From NCBI GenBank assembly GCA_963596005.1, contig CAVBJF010000002.1, positions 186,001-250,000 of the forward strand: a stretch of 64,000 bases of DNA, given 5' to 3'. Every line of letters begins with the position of its first letter. Position 1 is the stretch's first letter. The DNA comes from Gallibacter pasteurianus_A (lineage in GTDB: Bacteria; Bacillota; Clostridia; Peptostreptococcales; Anaerovoracaceae). The position numbers and the translations under genes are program-made. A model generated the notes under the pieces. It saw only the letters and a program-made list of their open reading frames with translations. It ran no database searches and was not told the DNA's origin. Positions 44,739 to 54,179 of the stretch are shown here, one piece after another.

Positions 44739-47318
44739 TTACTTAAACATATTTTTAAATAATATTTTTCTCAGCTGTATCAAAACGGTAGGGAGGAAAG
44801 CTAAAAGTGCAATCCAGCCAACCTGAGATAAAGCAAGCACGCTCACGGAAAACATTTCTGCTAAGGCCGGTATAAAGAGGACAGCAGACAAGAATATCAG
44901 ACCGAGTATAAACGCACCTATTACATATAAATTTGTGGTTATACCCAGCTCAAAGATCGATTCTTTTCCGCGGGAATTAAAACCGTGCCAAAGTCTTGCA
45001 AGACAAAGGGTAGCAAACGCCATTGTCATAGCAGTTGAAGTGTTTGTTTTAAAGCCTATATAAAACGCAACCATTGTAGCAATAGCGATAAAAAGTCCTT
45101 GGAAAGCTACCTCGCCAACAAAAGATCGTGTTAAAATCGACTCACTGCGACTACGAGGTTTTTCTTTTATAAGTGATTCGTTTGTAGGCTCCATACTTAT
45201 AGCAAGTGCAGGCAAGCTGTCTGTTAATAGGTTTATAAACAGCAAATGTACAGCCGCAAATGGTGCGGGCAGTGCCATAAGCGAGGCAAACAAAACTGCA
45301 AATATACCTGCGGCATTGCCCGATAGCAAAAACTTGATAGCATTTTTAATATTCGCATATATATTTCTGCCATTTAAAACCGATTTTATAATGGTAGCAA
45401 AATTGTCATCCGTTAAAATCATAGATGAGGCATCCTTTGAAACCTCTGTGCCGGTAATACCCATAGCGATACCGATATCAGCCTGCTTAAGGGCCGGTGC
45501 GTCGTTTACACCATCGCCTGTCATCGCGACTATCTCTCCGCGTTCCTGCCAAGCGTTGACTATGCGTATTTTGTTGTCAGGAGAAACCCTTGCATATACG
45601 CTGATATTTTCAAGCTCAGCAGCTAACTGCTCATCGGAAAGTTCATCAAGCTCTGTGCCTGTAAGGGCTTCATCACCGTCATGCAAAATACCTATTTTCC
45701 TTGCTATGGCAGAAGCAGTAACCTTGTGGTCGCCTGTTATCATTATAGGCCTTATGCCTGCCGCAATACAATCTGCCACGGCGGGAGCAGATTCAACCCG
45801 AGGAGGATCCATTTCTGCTTCAAGACCTAAAAATACGAGATCTTTTTCATCTTCAAAAGAGAGAGTATCGGCATCTAAATTTTCTCCAAGATACTTTTTT
45901 TGTGCAAAAGCTAAAACTCTTAAACCGTTTTCCGAAAAATCCGTATTTTGCTTTATTATCTCGCCGTATTTAGTCTTATCCAGAGGCTTTTCCTCTCCGT
46001 TTTCGTCAAGATAATAGGAGCATCTGTCTATCAACATATCGGGAGCTCCCTTTGTAAAGATAGTAGGAATTTTGTCAACGTTGTGGAGCGTACTCATAAG
46101 CTTTCTTTCAGAATCAAAAGGAAGCTCAGAAATACGAGGATATTCTGCGATCATCGTCATATAATCGTCTTTTTCTTTCATATAATAATCAACGAATGCT
46201 GTCTCTGTCGGATCGCCGTATGCTACTCCGTCAGTTATTACAGTGTCATTACATAAAATAGAAGAAAGAAGTAATCTATCTTTATTTTTGTCATAGCAAT
46301 AAATCTGCTCTACAGTCATTTTATTTTGTGTCAGCGTTCCCGTCTTATCGGAGCAGATAACAGATACACATCCAAGTCCTTCAACGGCTTTTAAATCCTT
46401 GATGATTGCATTTTCCTTAGCCATTCGGGAGGTACCGATCGCAAGAGATATTGTAATGATAGAGCTTAGGGCTTCAGGAATAGCCGCTACAGCAAGAGCT
46501 ACGGCAAACAAAAGGGCATCCATAATTGTTTCGCCTCTGTAAACGCTTAGCCCAAACACGACTATGCAAATCAAGATGATTAAAAGAGAAAGCTTTTTGC
46601 TGAAGTTGTCCATATTGACCTGAAGCGGAGTTTTTCTTTCGGCTGTATTGGAGATAAGATCTGCAATTTTACCGAGCTCTGTATCGTTGCCGACAGCAGT
46701 GATAATTGCAATGCCACGGCCATATGTTACAAGTGAGCTTGAAAAGATCATATTTTTTTGATCTCCAAGTGCCACCTTTTCTTTATCTATGATGTCCGAA
46801 CACTTTTCCACGGCTTCTGACTCGCCTGTCAAAGCACTTTCGTTTATCTTTAGAGAATGTGTTTCAAGAAGTCTGCCGTCGCTTGGTACGACATCGCCTG
46901 CTTCAAGCTTTATAATATCTCCGACCACGAGCTCGCTTGCAGGGATTTCAAGCTGTATACCGTTTCTTATTACCTTAGCGTTTGGTGCGGATAATTTTTT
47001 TAGACTTTCAAGAGATTTTTCGGCTTTAACATATTGGACTGTACCAAGTACCGCATTTAAAGTTATTACAGCGAGAATGACTATTGTGCTTTCGATATCG
47101 CCTGTCGCTATTGATATGAGCGCCGCAATTATAAGGATGATTACGAGAAGGTCCTTAAACTGCTCTAAAAACACTGTAAATGTGCTTTTTTTCTTTCTTT
47201 CTATCAGCTTATTTTCACCGTATTTCTCACGGTTTAAAAAGATCTGCTTATCCGTGAGTCCGTTTTTGGATGAGTAAAATTTTTCGATAATTTCATCCGT
47301 ATTTTTATTGTAGTACAT
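44739..47318 (-). CDS. Cation-translocating P-type ATPase, probable calcium pump (P2A)
   Basis: An 859-residue P2-type ATPase. An N-terminal cation_ATPase_N region leads to the actuator motif LTGES, the phosphorylation site DKTGTLT with the aspartyl residue at D324, the nucleotide-binding domain with KGAPD and the hinge MTGDGVNDAPAL. Membrane-segment motifs AAIPEALSS (helix 4) and NLLTDSLPALAI (helix 6) resemble the calcium-coordinating positions of SERCA-like pumps, although PEAL replaces the common PEGL. About ten membrane helices are visible. TAGGAGG is 6 nt before the ATG. It is divergent from scfA and operonic with dinB. Calcium specificity is probable, not proven. Confidence 0.9.
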   Translation of the reverse strand: MYYNKNTDEIIEKFYSSKNGLTDKQIFLNREKYGENKLIERKKKSTFTVFLEQFKDLLVIILIIAALISIATGDIESTIVILAVITLNAVLGTVQYVKAEKSLESLKKLSAPNAKVIRNGIQLEIPASELVVGDIIKLEAGDVVPSDGRLLETHSLKINESALTGESEAVEKCSDIIDKEKVALGDQKNMIFSSSLVTYGRGIAIITAVGNDTELGKIADLISNTAERKTPLQVNMDNFSKKLSLLIILICIVVFGLSVYRGETIMDALLFAVALAVAAIPEALSSIITISLAIGTSRMAKENAIIKDLKAVEGLGCVSVICSDKTGTLTQNKMTVEQIYCYDKNKDRLLLSSILCNDTVITDGVAYGDPTETAFVDYYMKEKDDYMTMIAEYPRISELPFDSERKLMSTLHNVDKIPTIFTKGAPDMLIDRCSYYLDENGEEKPLDKTKYGEIIKQNTDFSENGLRVLAFAQKKYLGENLDADTLSFEDEKDLVFLGLEAEMDPPRVESAPAVADCIAAGIRPIMITGDHKVTASAIARKIGILHDGDEALTGTELDELSDEQLAAELENISVYARVSPDNKIRIVNAWQERGEIVAMTGDGVNDAPALKQADIGIAMGITGTEVSKDASSMILTDDNFATIIKSVLNGRNIYANIKNAIKFLLSGNAAGIFAVLFASLMALPAPFAAVHLLFINLLTDSLPALAISMEPTNESLIKEKPRSRSESILTRSFVGEVAFQGLFIAIATMVAFYIGFKTNTSTAMTMAFATLCLARLWHGFNSRGKESIFELGITTNLYVIGAFILGLIFLSAVLFIPALAEMFSVSVLALSQVGWIALLAFLPTVLIQLRKILFKNMFK

Positions 47319-47405
47319 TACTTTCCTCCTAAATAAATTACATTTTATTTTAATCCAATTTATATAAATAAAAAAGAGTTTTTTATAGATATTATGGAAA
47401 TAAAA

Positions 47406-47414
47406 TGATATACT
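47406..47414 (+). promoter_or_regulatory. Extended -10 promoter of scfA
   Basis: TGA followed by TATACT at 47409-47414. A start near 47421 would give a leader of about 17 nt containing the AAGGAGG ribosome site. No convincing -35 is present. Confidence 0.45.
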
Positions 47415-47437
47415 TTACAGGAAATAAGGAGGTTGCT

Positions 47438-47584
47438 ATGAAAAGAATTAAGACTGTACAGACAAGAAATCTTAGCGACACAAAAAAGTGTGGCTGTGGC
47501 GAATGTCAAACATCTTGCCAATCGGCAAGCAAAACATCTTGTAGCGTTGCAAATCAAAAATGTGAACAATGCAAAGATAAATAA
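47438..47584 (+). CDS. scfA: SCIFF ranthipeptide precursor, variant at the crosslink positions
   Basis: A 48-residue peptide directly upstream of the SCIFF maturase. It starts MKRIKTVQTRNL and has the SCIFF core CGECQTSCQSASKTSC at 20-35 followed by VANQKCE. SCIFF precursors are near-universal in Clostridia; the maturase installs a thioether. Cysteines are at 18, 20, 23, 27, 35, 42 and 45, seven in all. The usual core reads QSACKTSCT; here both the cysteine (position 31) and the threonine (position 36) are serine, while C18 and C45 are extra. AAGGAGG lies 5 nt before ATG 47438. The gene was found by reading the gap; it is too short for common ORF cut-offs. Confidence 0.93.
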   Translation: MKRIKTVQTRNLSDTKKCGCGECQTSCQSASKTSCSVANQKCEQCKDK

Positions 47585-47590
47585 GACTTA

Positions 47591-47625
47591 AATCGTTGTA
47601 CAAAAAAAGTACAACGATTTTATTG
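47591..47625 (+). terminator. Hairpin/partial terminator between scfA and scfB
   Basis: Perfect 11-bp stem AATCGTTGTAC/GTACAACGATT with an A7 loop, then TTATT. The stem is strong but the T-tract is interrupted, fitting an attenuator or stability element that keeps precursor mRNA above maturase mRNA. scfB has AAAGGAA 15 nt further on. Confidence 0.75.
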
Positions 47626-47638
47626 TGAAAGGAATCAA

Positions 47639-49012
47639 ATGATACACCAATATAAAAATAACGGATATAATATAGTCATTGACGGTAACAGTGGCTGTAT
47701 ACATCAAGTAGATGATGTTGCTTATGATATTATTGAGGCGATTTGTAATATCGGATTTGACGAAAAAAAGGTATACGACCGCACGATAAAAAAACATCCA
47801 AAGCTTTCTAAAAAGGATATATTAGAAACGATAAATGATATAAAGTATTTGAAGAAGACAAATCAGCTTTTTTCTGATGATATTTTTGAAAACCTTGCTC
47901 CTATTGTCAAAAAAAAGCAGTCTGTGCTCAAAGCAATTTGTCTGCACGTTGCTCACGATTGCAATATGGATTGCGGTTATTGTTTTGCCGGAAAGGGCGA
48001 ATACAACGGTGAGAAAGGTTTGATGTCTCTTGATGTTGCAAAAAAGGCTATAAATTTTTTGATTAGAAATAGCGAGGGCAGGACAAATTTAGAGGTGGAT
48101 TTTTTTGGCGGTGAGCCTCTCCTAAATTGGAATGTTTGCAAGGAAATTGTTAAATATGCAAGAAACCTTGAGGATAAATATAATAAGAACTTTAGATTTA
48201 CGCTGACTACAAATGGGCTTTTAATTGATGATGATGTAATCGAATTTTCAAACAGAGAGATGAGTAATGTCGTTTTGAGCCTAGACGGTCGAAAAGGCAC
48301 AAATGATAATATGCGAAAGACAAAAAACGGCAAAGGTACATATGATCTAATAATAGATAACTTTAAAAAATTTGCAGACAGCAGAAATCAAAAGAATTAT
48401 TATATGAGAGGCACATATACGAGCTTCAATAAGGATTTTGCAAAGGATATTATTCATATGGCTGATCTTGGATTTAAGGAACTTTCGATGGAGCCTGTCG
48501 TATGCTCCAGCAAGATGCCATATGCTTTAAAGCGTGAGGATATCGATATATTAAAAGAGAATTACGATATTTTAGCAAAGGAAATGATAAAAAGATATAA
48601 AGAGGGAAAAGGATTTAATTTTTATCATTATGATGTAGATCTTACAGGTGGTCCGTGTATAGCAAAAAGAATTTCGGGTTGCGGAGTTGGAACTGAGTAT
48701 CTTGCCATTACACCTGAGGGGGATATATATCCGTGTCATCAATTCGTTGGAGATCAAAAATATTTGATAGGCAATTTAGATGAAGGTATTACAAAAAAAG
48801 AGGCATTAGCCGATTTTGAAAAATGCAATGTCTATTCTAAACCGGAATGCAAAAAATGCTTTGCAAAACTATACTGCAGCGGCGGTTGTGCGGCAAATGC
48901 ATACCACACAAACGGAGATATAAATACTATATATGACTTCTCATGCGAATTGCACAAAAAGAGGATAGAGTGTGCTATAATGATACAGGTAGCCCTTTTG
49001 GGTAATAAATAA
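47639..49012 (+). CDS. scfB: Radical SAM SCIFF peptide maturase
   Basis: Installs the thioether crosslink in the SCIFF precursor. The 457-residue protein has an N-terminal RRE/PqqD-like peptide-binding region (about 1-90), the radical SAM motif CNMDCGYC at 108-115 within the family-specific CLHVAHDCNMDCGYCFAGKG, and a C-terminal SPASM/twitch-type domain with many cysteines (CGVGTEY, PCHQF, CKKCFAKLYCSGGC, CELHKKR) for two auxiliary Fe-S clusters. All expected cluster cysteines appear present. It follows scfA by 54 nt across a hairpin. In many Clostridia scfA-scfB lie next to secD/secF; here secF is some 47 kb away. Confidence 0.94.
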   Translation: MIHQYKNNGYNIVIDGNSGCIHQVDDVAYDIIEAICNIGFDEKKVYDRTIKKHPKLSKKDILETINDIKYLKKTNQLFSDDIFENLAPIVKKKQSVLKAICLHVAHDCNMDCGYCFAGKGEYNGEKGLMSLDVAKKAINFLIRNSEGRTNLEVDFFGGEPLLNWNVCKEIVKYARNLEDKYNKNFRFTLTTNGLLIDDDVIEFSNREMSNVVLSLDGRKGTNDNMRKTKNGKGTYDLIIDNFKKFADSRNQKNYYMRGTYTSFNKDFAKDIIHMADLGFKELSMEPVVCSSKMPYALKREDIDILKENYDILAKEMIKRYKEGKGFNFYHYDVDLTGGPCIAKRISGCGVGTEYLAITPEGDIYPCHQFVGDQKYLIGNLDEGITKKEALADFEKCNVYSKPECKKCFAKLYCSGGCAANAYHTNGDINTIYDFSCELHKKRIECAIMIQVALLGNK

Positions 49013-49036
49013 GTAAATTTGGGAGGAAAACAGAGG

Positions 49037-50422
49037 ATGCGAAGTAAAGTTGCGACAAGAAAAAGCAGCTCAAGGAGAGGTTTTGGTCGCATTATATTTA
49101 TAATAGTTTTGATTGCTATTTTAGTAGTAGGTGGTATTGTTGCATTTAATATGCTAACCGGCAATGGATATAAGGACGAGAAGTCCTTTGAAAAGTATGC
49201 AAATAAGTACTTTAAAGAAACTGTCGAAAGCGATAAAGTAGGGGAACTAAAAAGCGAATATAGCTACGGTACTAAGCTCTCTATTGCCGTACAATATCCA
49301 AAAACAGGAATAGATAATGCTGATGAGCGAATTGAAAAAACAATCGAACAAATTAAAAAGGACTTTAAGGAGAAGTATCAGACAAACGGAGATGTAAAAA
49401 TAGCTATGCTCACAGCTTGCGACACATATGAGGGTAAAGAGGATACCGTAAGTGTAGTTGTAAAAACAGCTGTTAGAGAGGAAAATAACAACGGCGAATT
49501 TGAGCAAATAGAAAATACAGTCCAGACATTTACATTTAATACAGAAAAAGGCAACGAAGTATATATGGCAATGGTATTTGAGTCGGGATACAAAGAAAAG
49601 CTTGCGACTTATTTGAAAGACGAAGGATATAAAAGCGATGCAACAATAGATAAGTTTGCACTTGACGGTAAAAAAGCAATATTTTACTTTGATGCAGGTA
49701 CGCTTAAAAAGGGCGATGCCATCTCTGAGATTACAATAAAGCGAAAAGATATAGACGAATTTTTTAAAGACGAAATAGATTCAAGGAGTCTTGATCCGGA
49801 TAAGCCTATGGTGGCTTTAACTTTTGACGATGGACCGTCAGCAATAACAACTCCTAAAATTTTAGACACGCTCGAAAAAAATGGGGCAGTTGCTACATTC
49901 TTTGAGCTCGGAGAAAATGTGGAAAATGTATCGGATTCTAAAAAATTCCTACAACGTATGGAGGATTTGGGATGTGAAATAGGTTCGCACAGCTATGACC
50001 ATCCAAACCTGTTTACGCTAAGCGACGCACAGATAAAAGCACAAAATGATAAGACCGATAAAGCGATAGAAGACAGGATAGGCAAAAAACCGACAGTATA
50101 CAGACCTCCATATGGTAACGGAAACGAAAAAACAACAAAGATATTTAATAAACCCGGTATTTTATGGTCCGTTGATACTCTTGACTGGAAGAGCAGAAAT
50201 GCAAAGAGCGTAGAAGAAGTGATTAAAAATTCCGGAGATCTTGACGGCAAGGTTATATTGATGCACTCGATATATGACTCGACAGCAGAAGCAACAGCAA
50301 ATATTTTACCGTGGCTACAGTCTCAAGGATATCAAACAGTAACTGTTTCTGAACTTCTCATGTATAAATACAACCAAGATCCCGGTGAAGTCAAATTTTA
50401 CGGATATAACGCATTTATTTAG
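49037..50422 (+). CDS. Polysaccharide deacetylase family protein, PdaC-like
   Basis: A membrane-anchored NodB-type deacetylase of 461 residues. Lys/Arg-rich residues 1-15 and one hydrophobic segment (about 18-36) anchor it. Residues about 45-230 resemble the DUF4163/DUF3298 region of Bacillus PdaC. The catalytic domain has motif 1 TFDDGPS, motif 2 SHSYDHPNL, motif 3 RPPYGNG and the late LMHS histidine, so the metal triad and catalytic base are intact. It probably removes acetyl groups from peptidoglycan and raises lysozyme resistance. ATG 49037 is 10 nt after GGGAGG; TTG 49019 would lie before that site. hydE follows directly. Confidence 0.87.
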   Translation: MRSKVATRKSSSRRGFGRIIFIIVLIAILVVGGIVAFNMLTGNGYKDEKSFEKYANKYFKETVESDKVGELKSEYSYGTKLSIAVQYPKTGIDNADERIEKTIEQIKKDFKEKYQTNGDVKIAMLTACDTYEGKEDTVSVVVKTAVREENNNGEFEQIENTVQTFTFNTEKGNEVYMAMVFESGYKEKLATYLKDEGYKSDATIDKFALDGKKAIFYFDAGTLKKGDAISEITIKRKDIDEFFKDEIDSRSLDPDKPMVALTFDDGPSAITTPKILDTLEKNGAVATFFELGENVENVSDSKKFLQRMEDLGCEIGSHSYDHPNLFTLSDAQIKAQNDKTDKAIEDRIGKKPTVYRPPYGNGNEKTTKIFNKPGILWSVDTLDWKSRNAKSVEEVIKNSGDLDGKVILMHSIYDSTAEATANILPWLQSQGYQTVTVSELLMYKYNQDPGEVKFYGYNAFI

Positions 50423-50426
50423 AAAA

Positions 50427-51479
50427 ATGAGCAAAGGGATAAAGCTGTTAGAAAAACTAAATATGACGCATTCTCTTTCATTAGATGAATATGAAGAGCT
50501 AATAAGTGCGCGAACAGATGAAACAATAAAGCATGCAGTTTTTTTAGCTGACCAAAATCGAAGAAAATATTACGGAAACAATATATACATTCGAGGTCTC
50601 ATAGAAATCGGCAATATTTGCAAAAACGATTGTCTTTACTGCGGTATCCGAGCTTCAAACAATAAGTGTGATAGATATGTCCTAAGTAAGGATGAAATTC
50701 TTTATTCTTGTGAAAAAGGTTATACCCTTGGCTTTAGAACCTTTGTACTGCAAGGTGGTGAAGGGGTTAAACCGATTGAAGAGCTATGTGATATAGTGAG
50801 CTCTGTAAGAAAACAGTACGAGGACTGTGCAATAACGCTTTCCGTAGGTGAATGCACGCGTGACGAGTATAAAGCGATGTTTGATGCGGGTGCGAATCGA
50901 TATCTTTTAAGACACGAAACGGCAGATAAGGATCATTACAAAAAACTTCATCCAAAGGAGCTTTCGTTTGAAAACCGCATGAGGTGTCTATATAATTTAA
51001 AAGAGATAGGATTTCAGGTTGGCTGCGGATTTATGGTAGACTCTCCATTCCAAGATGATAAGTGTCTTGCAAAGGATTTAAAGTTTATAGAAGAGTTTTC
51101 ACCTGATATGTGTGGAATAGGTCCATTTATTCCACATAAGGATACTCCATTTGGAAAGTATAAAATCGGAAGTGCAAAAAAAACTGCATATTTACTTTCC
51201 TTAATAAGACTTATAAAGCCAAATATATTGCTTCCTGCAACGACAGCTCTTGCCACAATAGCAAAGGACGGTAGGCTTTTAGGAATTCAAGCCGGTGCTA
51301 ATGTAATAATGCCAAACCTTTCGCCAAAAGAGGTGCGAGGTAAGTATGAAATATATAAAAATAAGCTTTACACCGGCATGGAGTCAGCAGAAAATAAAAA
51401 AGAGTTAACTAAACAGTTAAATAAAATTGGTTTTCAAATAGTAATAGATAGGGGTGATGTTAAAGATGGCAATTTATAA
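50427..51479 (+). CDS. hydE: [FeFe]-hydrogenase H-cluster maturase HydE
   Basis: Radical SAM enzyme that builds part of the diiron [2Fe] subcluster of [FeFe] hydrogenase. The cluster motif CKNDCLYC is at 65-72 (counting from ATG 50427), with GIRASN following as in HydE/BioB-type barrels. Its length, 350 residues, is normal. A longer GTG start at 50385 overlaps the deacetylase gene and has no ribosome site, so ATG 50427, 5 nt after that stop, is preferred with translational coupling. It overlaps hydG by 14 nt. The three maturases hydE-hydG-hydF run together here; the hydrogenase itself is outside the window. Confidence 0.94.
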   Translation: MSKGIKLLEKLNMTHSLSLDEYEELISARTDETIKHAVFLADQNRRKYYGNNIYIRGLIEIGNICKNDCLYCGIRASNNKCDRYVLSKDEILYSCEKGYTLGFRTFVLQGGEGVKPIEELCDIVSSVRKQYEDCAITLSVGECTRDEYKAMFDAGANRYLLRHETADKDHYKKLHPKELSFENRMRCLYNLKEIGFQVGCGFMVDSPFQDDKCLAKDLKFIEEFSPDMCGIGPFIPHKDTPFGKYKIGSAKKTAYLLSLIRLIKPNILLPATTALATIAKDGRLLGIQAGANVIMPNLSPKEVRGKYEIYKNKLYTGMESAENKKELTKQLNKIGFQIVIDRGDVKDGNL

Positions 51480-52914
51480 TCCTAAATCCATGAAAGCAGA
51501 CGAGTTTATAAATGATGCAGAAATCAGAGAAACGCTCGCATATGCACAAGCAAATAAGAACAATGTAGAGCTCATTGATAGCTTACTCGAAAAAGCAAGA
51601 CCTAAAAAAGATGGTAACGGTGTGCATTGCGAAGGACTTTCGCATCGTGAAGCATCGGTGCTTTTAGCATGTGAAATCCCGGAAAAGGTAGAGGAAATGT
51701 ACAAGCTCGCAAAAGAAATAAAGCTTGCCTTTTACGGTAATAGGATAGTAATGTTTGCACCGCTATATCTCTCCAATTATTGTATAAACGGCTGTGTTTA
51801 TTGTCCATATCATCAGGTAAATTCTCACATTCCGCGAATAAAGCTGTCACAAGAGGAAATTGCAAAAGAAGTCATAGCACTTCAGGATATGGGACATAAA
51901 AGACTTGCTATCGAAGCAGGAGAGGATCCTGTCAATAATCCGATAGAATATATTTTGGATTCTATCAAGACTATATATTCCATCCATCACAAAAATGGAG
52001 ACATAAGAAGAGTTAACGTAAACATCGCTGCTACAACGGTTGAAAATTACAGGAAATTAAAAGAAGCAGGAATAGGCACGTATATCCTTTTCCAGGAGAC
52101 ATATAATAAAAAAAGCTATTTGCAGCTACATCCGACAGGACCAAAACATGATTATGATTATCATACTGAGGCTATGGATAGAGCGATGCAAGGCGGTATT
52201 GACGATGTTGGTCTTGGCGTATTATATGGACTTGAAAATTACGCATATGAATTTGCAGGTATTTTGATGCATGCAGAGCACTTAGAAGCGGTATTTGGCG
52301 TAGGCCCTCATACTATAAGTGTCCCACGAATTAAGAGAGCTGATGATATAGATCCGGAAACATTTGATAATGGTATTTCTGATGAGCTTTTTGCGAAGAT
52401 AATCGCATGCATAAGAATAGCTGTACCATATACAGGAATGATTGTTTCGACACGAGAAAGCGAAAAAGTAAGAGAAGAAGTATTAGAATATGGTATTTCT
52501 CAGATAAGCGGAGGCTCTCGTACATCTGTAGGAGGATATGAAGAGGAGATAAGACCGACAGATTCGCAACAATTTGATGTTTCTGATCAAAGGAGCCTCG
52601 ATGAAGTTATCGCTTGGTTGATGAAATTAAATCATATTCCTTCATTTTGTACCGCTTGCTATAGAGAAGGCAGGACGGGAGATAGATTTATGTCTCTTTG
52701 CAAGAGCGGTCAAATTTTGAATTGCTGTCATCCTAATGCGCTTATGACACTTGCAGAGTATTTAGTTGATTATGCTTCGGATGAAACTAAAAAAATAGGA
52801 TTTGAGCTTATCGACAGCGAACTTGAGAAAATCCCAAATCCTAAGACAAAGACAATTGCAAAAGAGAATGTTGAAGCTATAAAAGCTTCTAACAGAAGAG
52901 ATTTTAGATTTTAA
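51466..52914 (+). CDS. hydG: [FeFe]-hydrogenase H-cluster maturase HydG
   Basis: Radical SAM tyrosine lyase that makes CO and cyanide ligands for the H-cluster. The SAM-cluster motif CINGCVYC is at 106-113 and GEDPVNNP is the ThiH-like segment. The C-terminal auxiliary-cluster binding motif CTACYREGRTGDRFM followed by a further cysteine (CKSGQILNCC) is present, as required for the dangler-iron site. Length 482. ATG 51466 lies 9-10 nt after AGGGGTGA; upstream in-frame ATG/GTG codons are too close to it. It ends 9 nt before hydF. Confidence 0.96.
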   Translation: MAIYNPKSMKADEFINDAEIRETLAYAQANKNNVELIDSLLEKARPKKDGNGVHCEGLSHREASVLLACEIPEKVEEMYKLAKEIKLAFYGNRIVMFAPLYLSNYCINGCVYCPYHQVNSHIPRIKLSQEEIAKEVIALQDMGHKRLAIEAGEDPVNNPIEYILDSIKTIYSIHHKNGDIRRVNVNIAATTVENYRKLKEAGIGTYILFQETYNKKSYLQLHPTGPKHDYDYHTEAMDRAMQGGIDDVGLGVLYGLENYAYEFAGILMHAEHLEAVFGVGPHTISVPRIKRADDIDPETFDNGISDELFAKIIACIRIAVPYTGMIVSTRESEKVREEVLEYGISQISGGSRTSVGGYEEEIRPTDSQQFDVSDQRSLDEVIAWLMKLNHIPSFCTACYREGRTGDRFMSLCKSGQILNCCHPNALMTLAEYLVDYASDETKKIGFELIDSELEKIPNPKTKTIAKENVEAIKASNRRDFRF

Positions 52915-52923
52915 CGGTGAAAA

Positions 52924-54138
52924 ATGACTTTATTTACAACAGCTTCGGCAGATAGAATTCATATATCATTTTTTGGAATGCGCAATGCCGGTAAATCATC
53001 GCTTGTGAATGCGATAACAAGTCAAGAAGTTGCGATAGTTTCAGACGTAAAGGGTACAACAACCGATCCGGTAAAAAAAGCAATGGAGCTTTTGCCGCTT
53101 GGCCCTGTACTTATAATAGATACGCCGGGCATAGATGACGATGATCAAAAGCTTGGCAAAAAGAGAATAGATAGTGCAAATAAAATTCTTGCGAAAACGG
53201 ATATTGCCATACTTGTCGTAGATGCACTTGCAGGCATTTCTGAAAAAGATAATGAGATAATCGAGCTTTTTGAAGATCGAAAGCTTCCATATTTAGTAGT
53301 TTTTAACAAATACGATTTACTTAAAAAAAAGAAGGGTATTTGTGCCAAAGATGATAAGTTTGTGCCGTGGCAACTTAAAAATGCTATATATGTAAGTGCA
53401 AAGACAGGTGAAAACATCGAAGCTCTAAAAAATAAGCTGAGTACCTTTGAGATAAAAAAAGAAAAAGTTTTACTTTCTGATTTAATCTCAAAAGGCGATA
53501 TGATAGTCCTTGTAACTCCAATAGACGAATCAGCGCCAAAGGGAAGACTTATTTTACCGCAGCAGAGAACTATAAGAGATATTTTAGATAGCGGGGCGGT
53601 AGCTCTTGTAGCTCAAGTTGAACAGCTAGAAGGACTTCTTGATGGTTTGCCTAAAAAGCCAAAACTTGTAATAACAGATTCACAAGCATTTAAAGAAGTA
53701 GATGCGATAGTTCCGAATGATATAATGATGACTTCGTTTTCTATATTATTTGCACGATATAAAGGAGAACTTTCAATGCTACTTAAAGGTGTAGATGTGC
53801 TTTCTAATCTCGATGACGGCGATAAAGTGCTGATAAGTGAGGGTTGTACGCATCATAGACAATGCAATGACATAGGAAGCGTTAAATTGCCAAAGCTTAT
53901 CAAAAGCTATTCAAAAAAGGATATATCATTTGAGTTTACATCAGGCGGCGAGTTTCCGTCAGATGTAAAGGAGTATAAATGTATCGTTCATTGCGGCGGC
54001 TGCATGCTAAATGATAAAGAAATGCAATATCGCATGGAAATTGCAAAAAAGGCAAATGTGCCTATGACTAATTATGGCATGACGATAGCTAAGATAAACG
54101 GCATTTTAGACAGAGCACTATTGCCTTACGACTTATAA
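52924..54138 (+). CDS. hydF: [FeFe]-hydrogenase maturation GTPase HydF
   Basis: Scaffold GTPase on which the [2Fe] precursor is assembled before transfer to the hydrogenase. The P-loop GMRNAGKSS is at 18-26, DTPGIDD follows as G3 and NKYD as G4. The C-terminal metal site is complete: C308, H310 and H356-C357-x2-C360 (CxH...HCxxC). Length 404 is typical. It closes the hydE-hydG-hydF set; a 41-nt gap separates it from the small Usp-like gene. Confidence 0.96.
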   Translation: MTLFTTASADRIHISFFGMRNAGKSSLVNAITSQEVAIVSDVKGTTTDPVKKAMELLPLGPVLIIDTPGIDDDDQKLGKKRIDSANKILAKTDIAILVVDALAGISEKDNEIIELFEDRKLPYLVVFNKYDLLKKKKGICAKDDKFVPWQLKNAIYVSAKTGENIEALKNKLSTFEIKKEKVLLSDLISKGDMIVLVTPIDESAPKGRLILPQQRTIRDILDSGAVALVAQVEQLEGLLDGLPKKPKLVITDSQAFKEVDAIVPNDIMMTSFSILFARYKGELSMLLKGVDVLSNLDDGDKVLISEGCTHHRQCNDIGSVKLPKLIKSYSKKDISFEFTSGGEFPSDVKEYKCIVHCGGCMLNDKEMQYRMEIAKKANVPMTNYGMTIAKINGILDRALLPYDL

Positions 54139-54179
54139 ATCGTCTACTTTTATTAGGGACGAGTAATGGAGGAAATATA

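Noticed and set aside
45316..46014. Plus-strand open frame of 232 codons inside the P-type ATPase gene
   Set aside because: Antisense to the ATPase, which has all family motifs; the frame has no known domain and serine-rich shadow composition.
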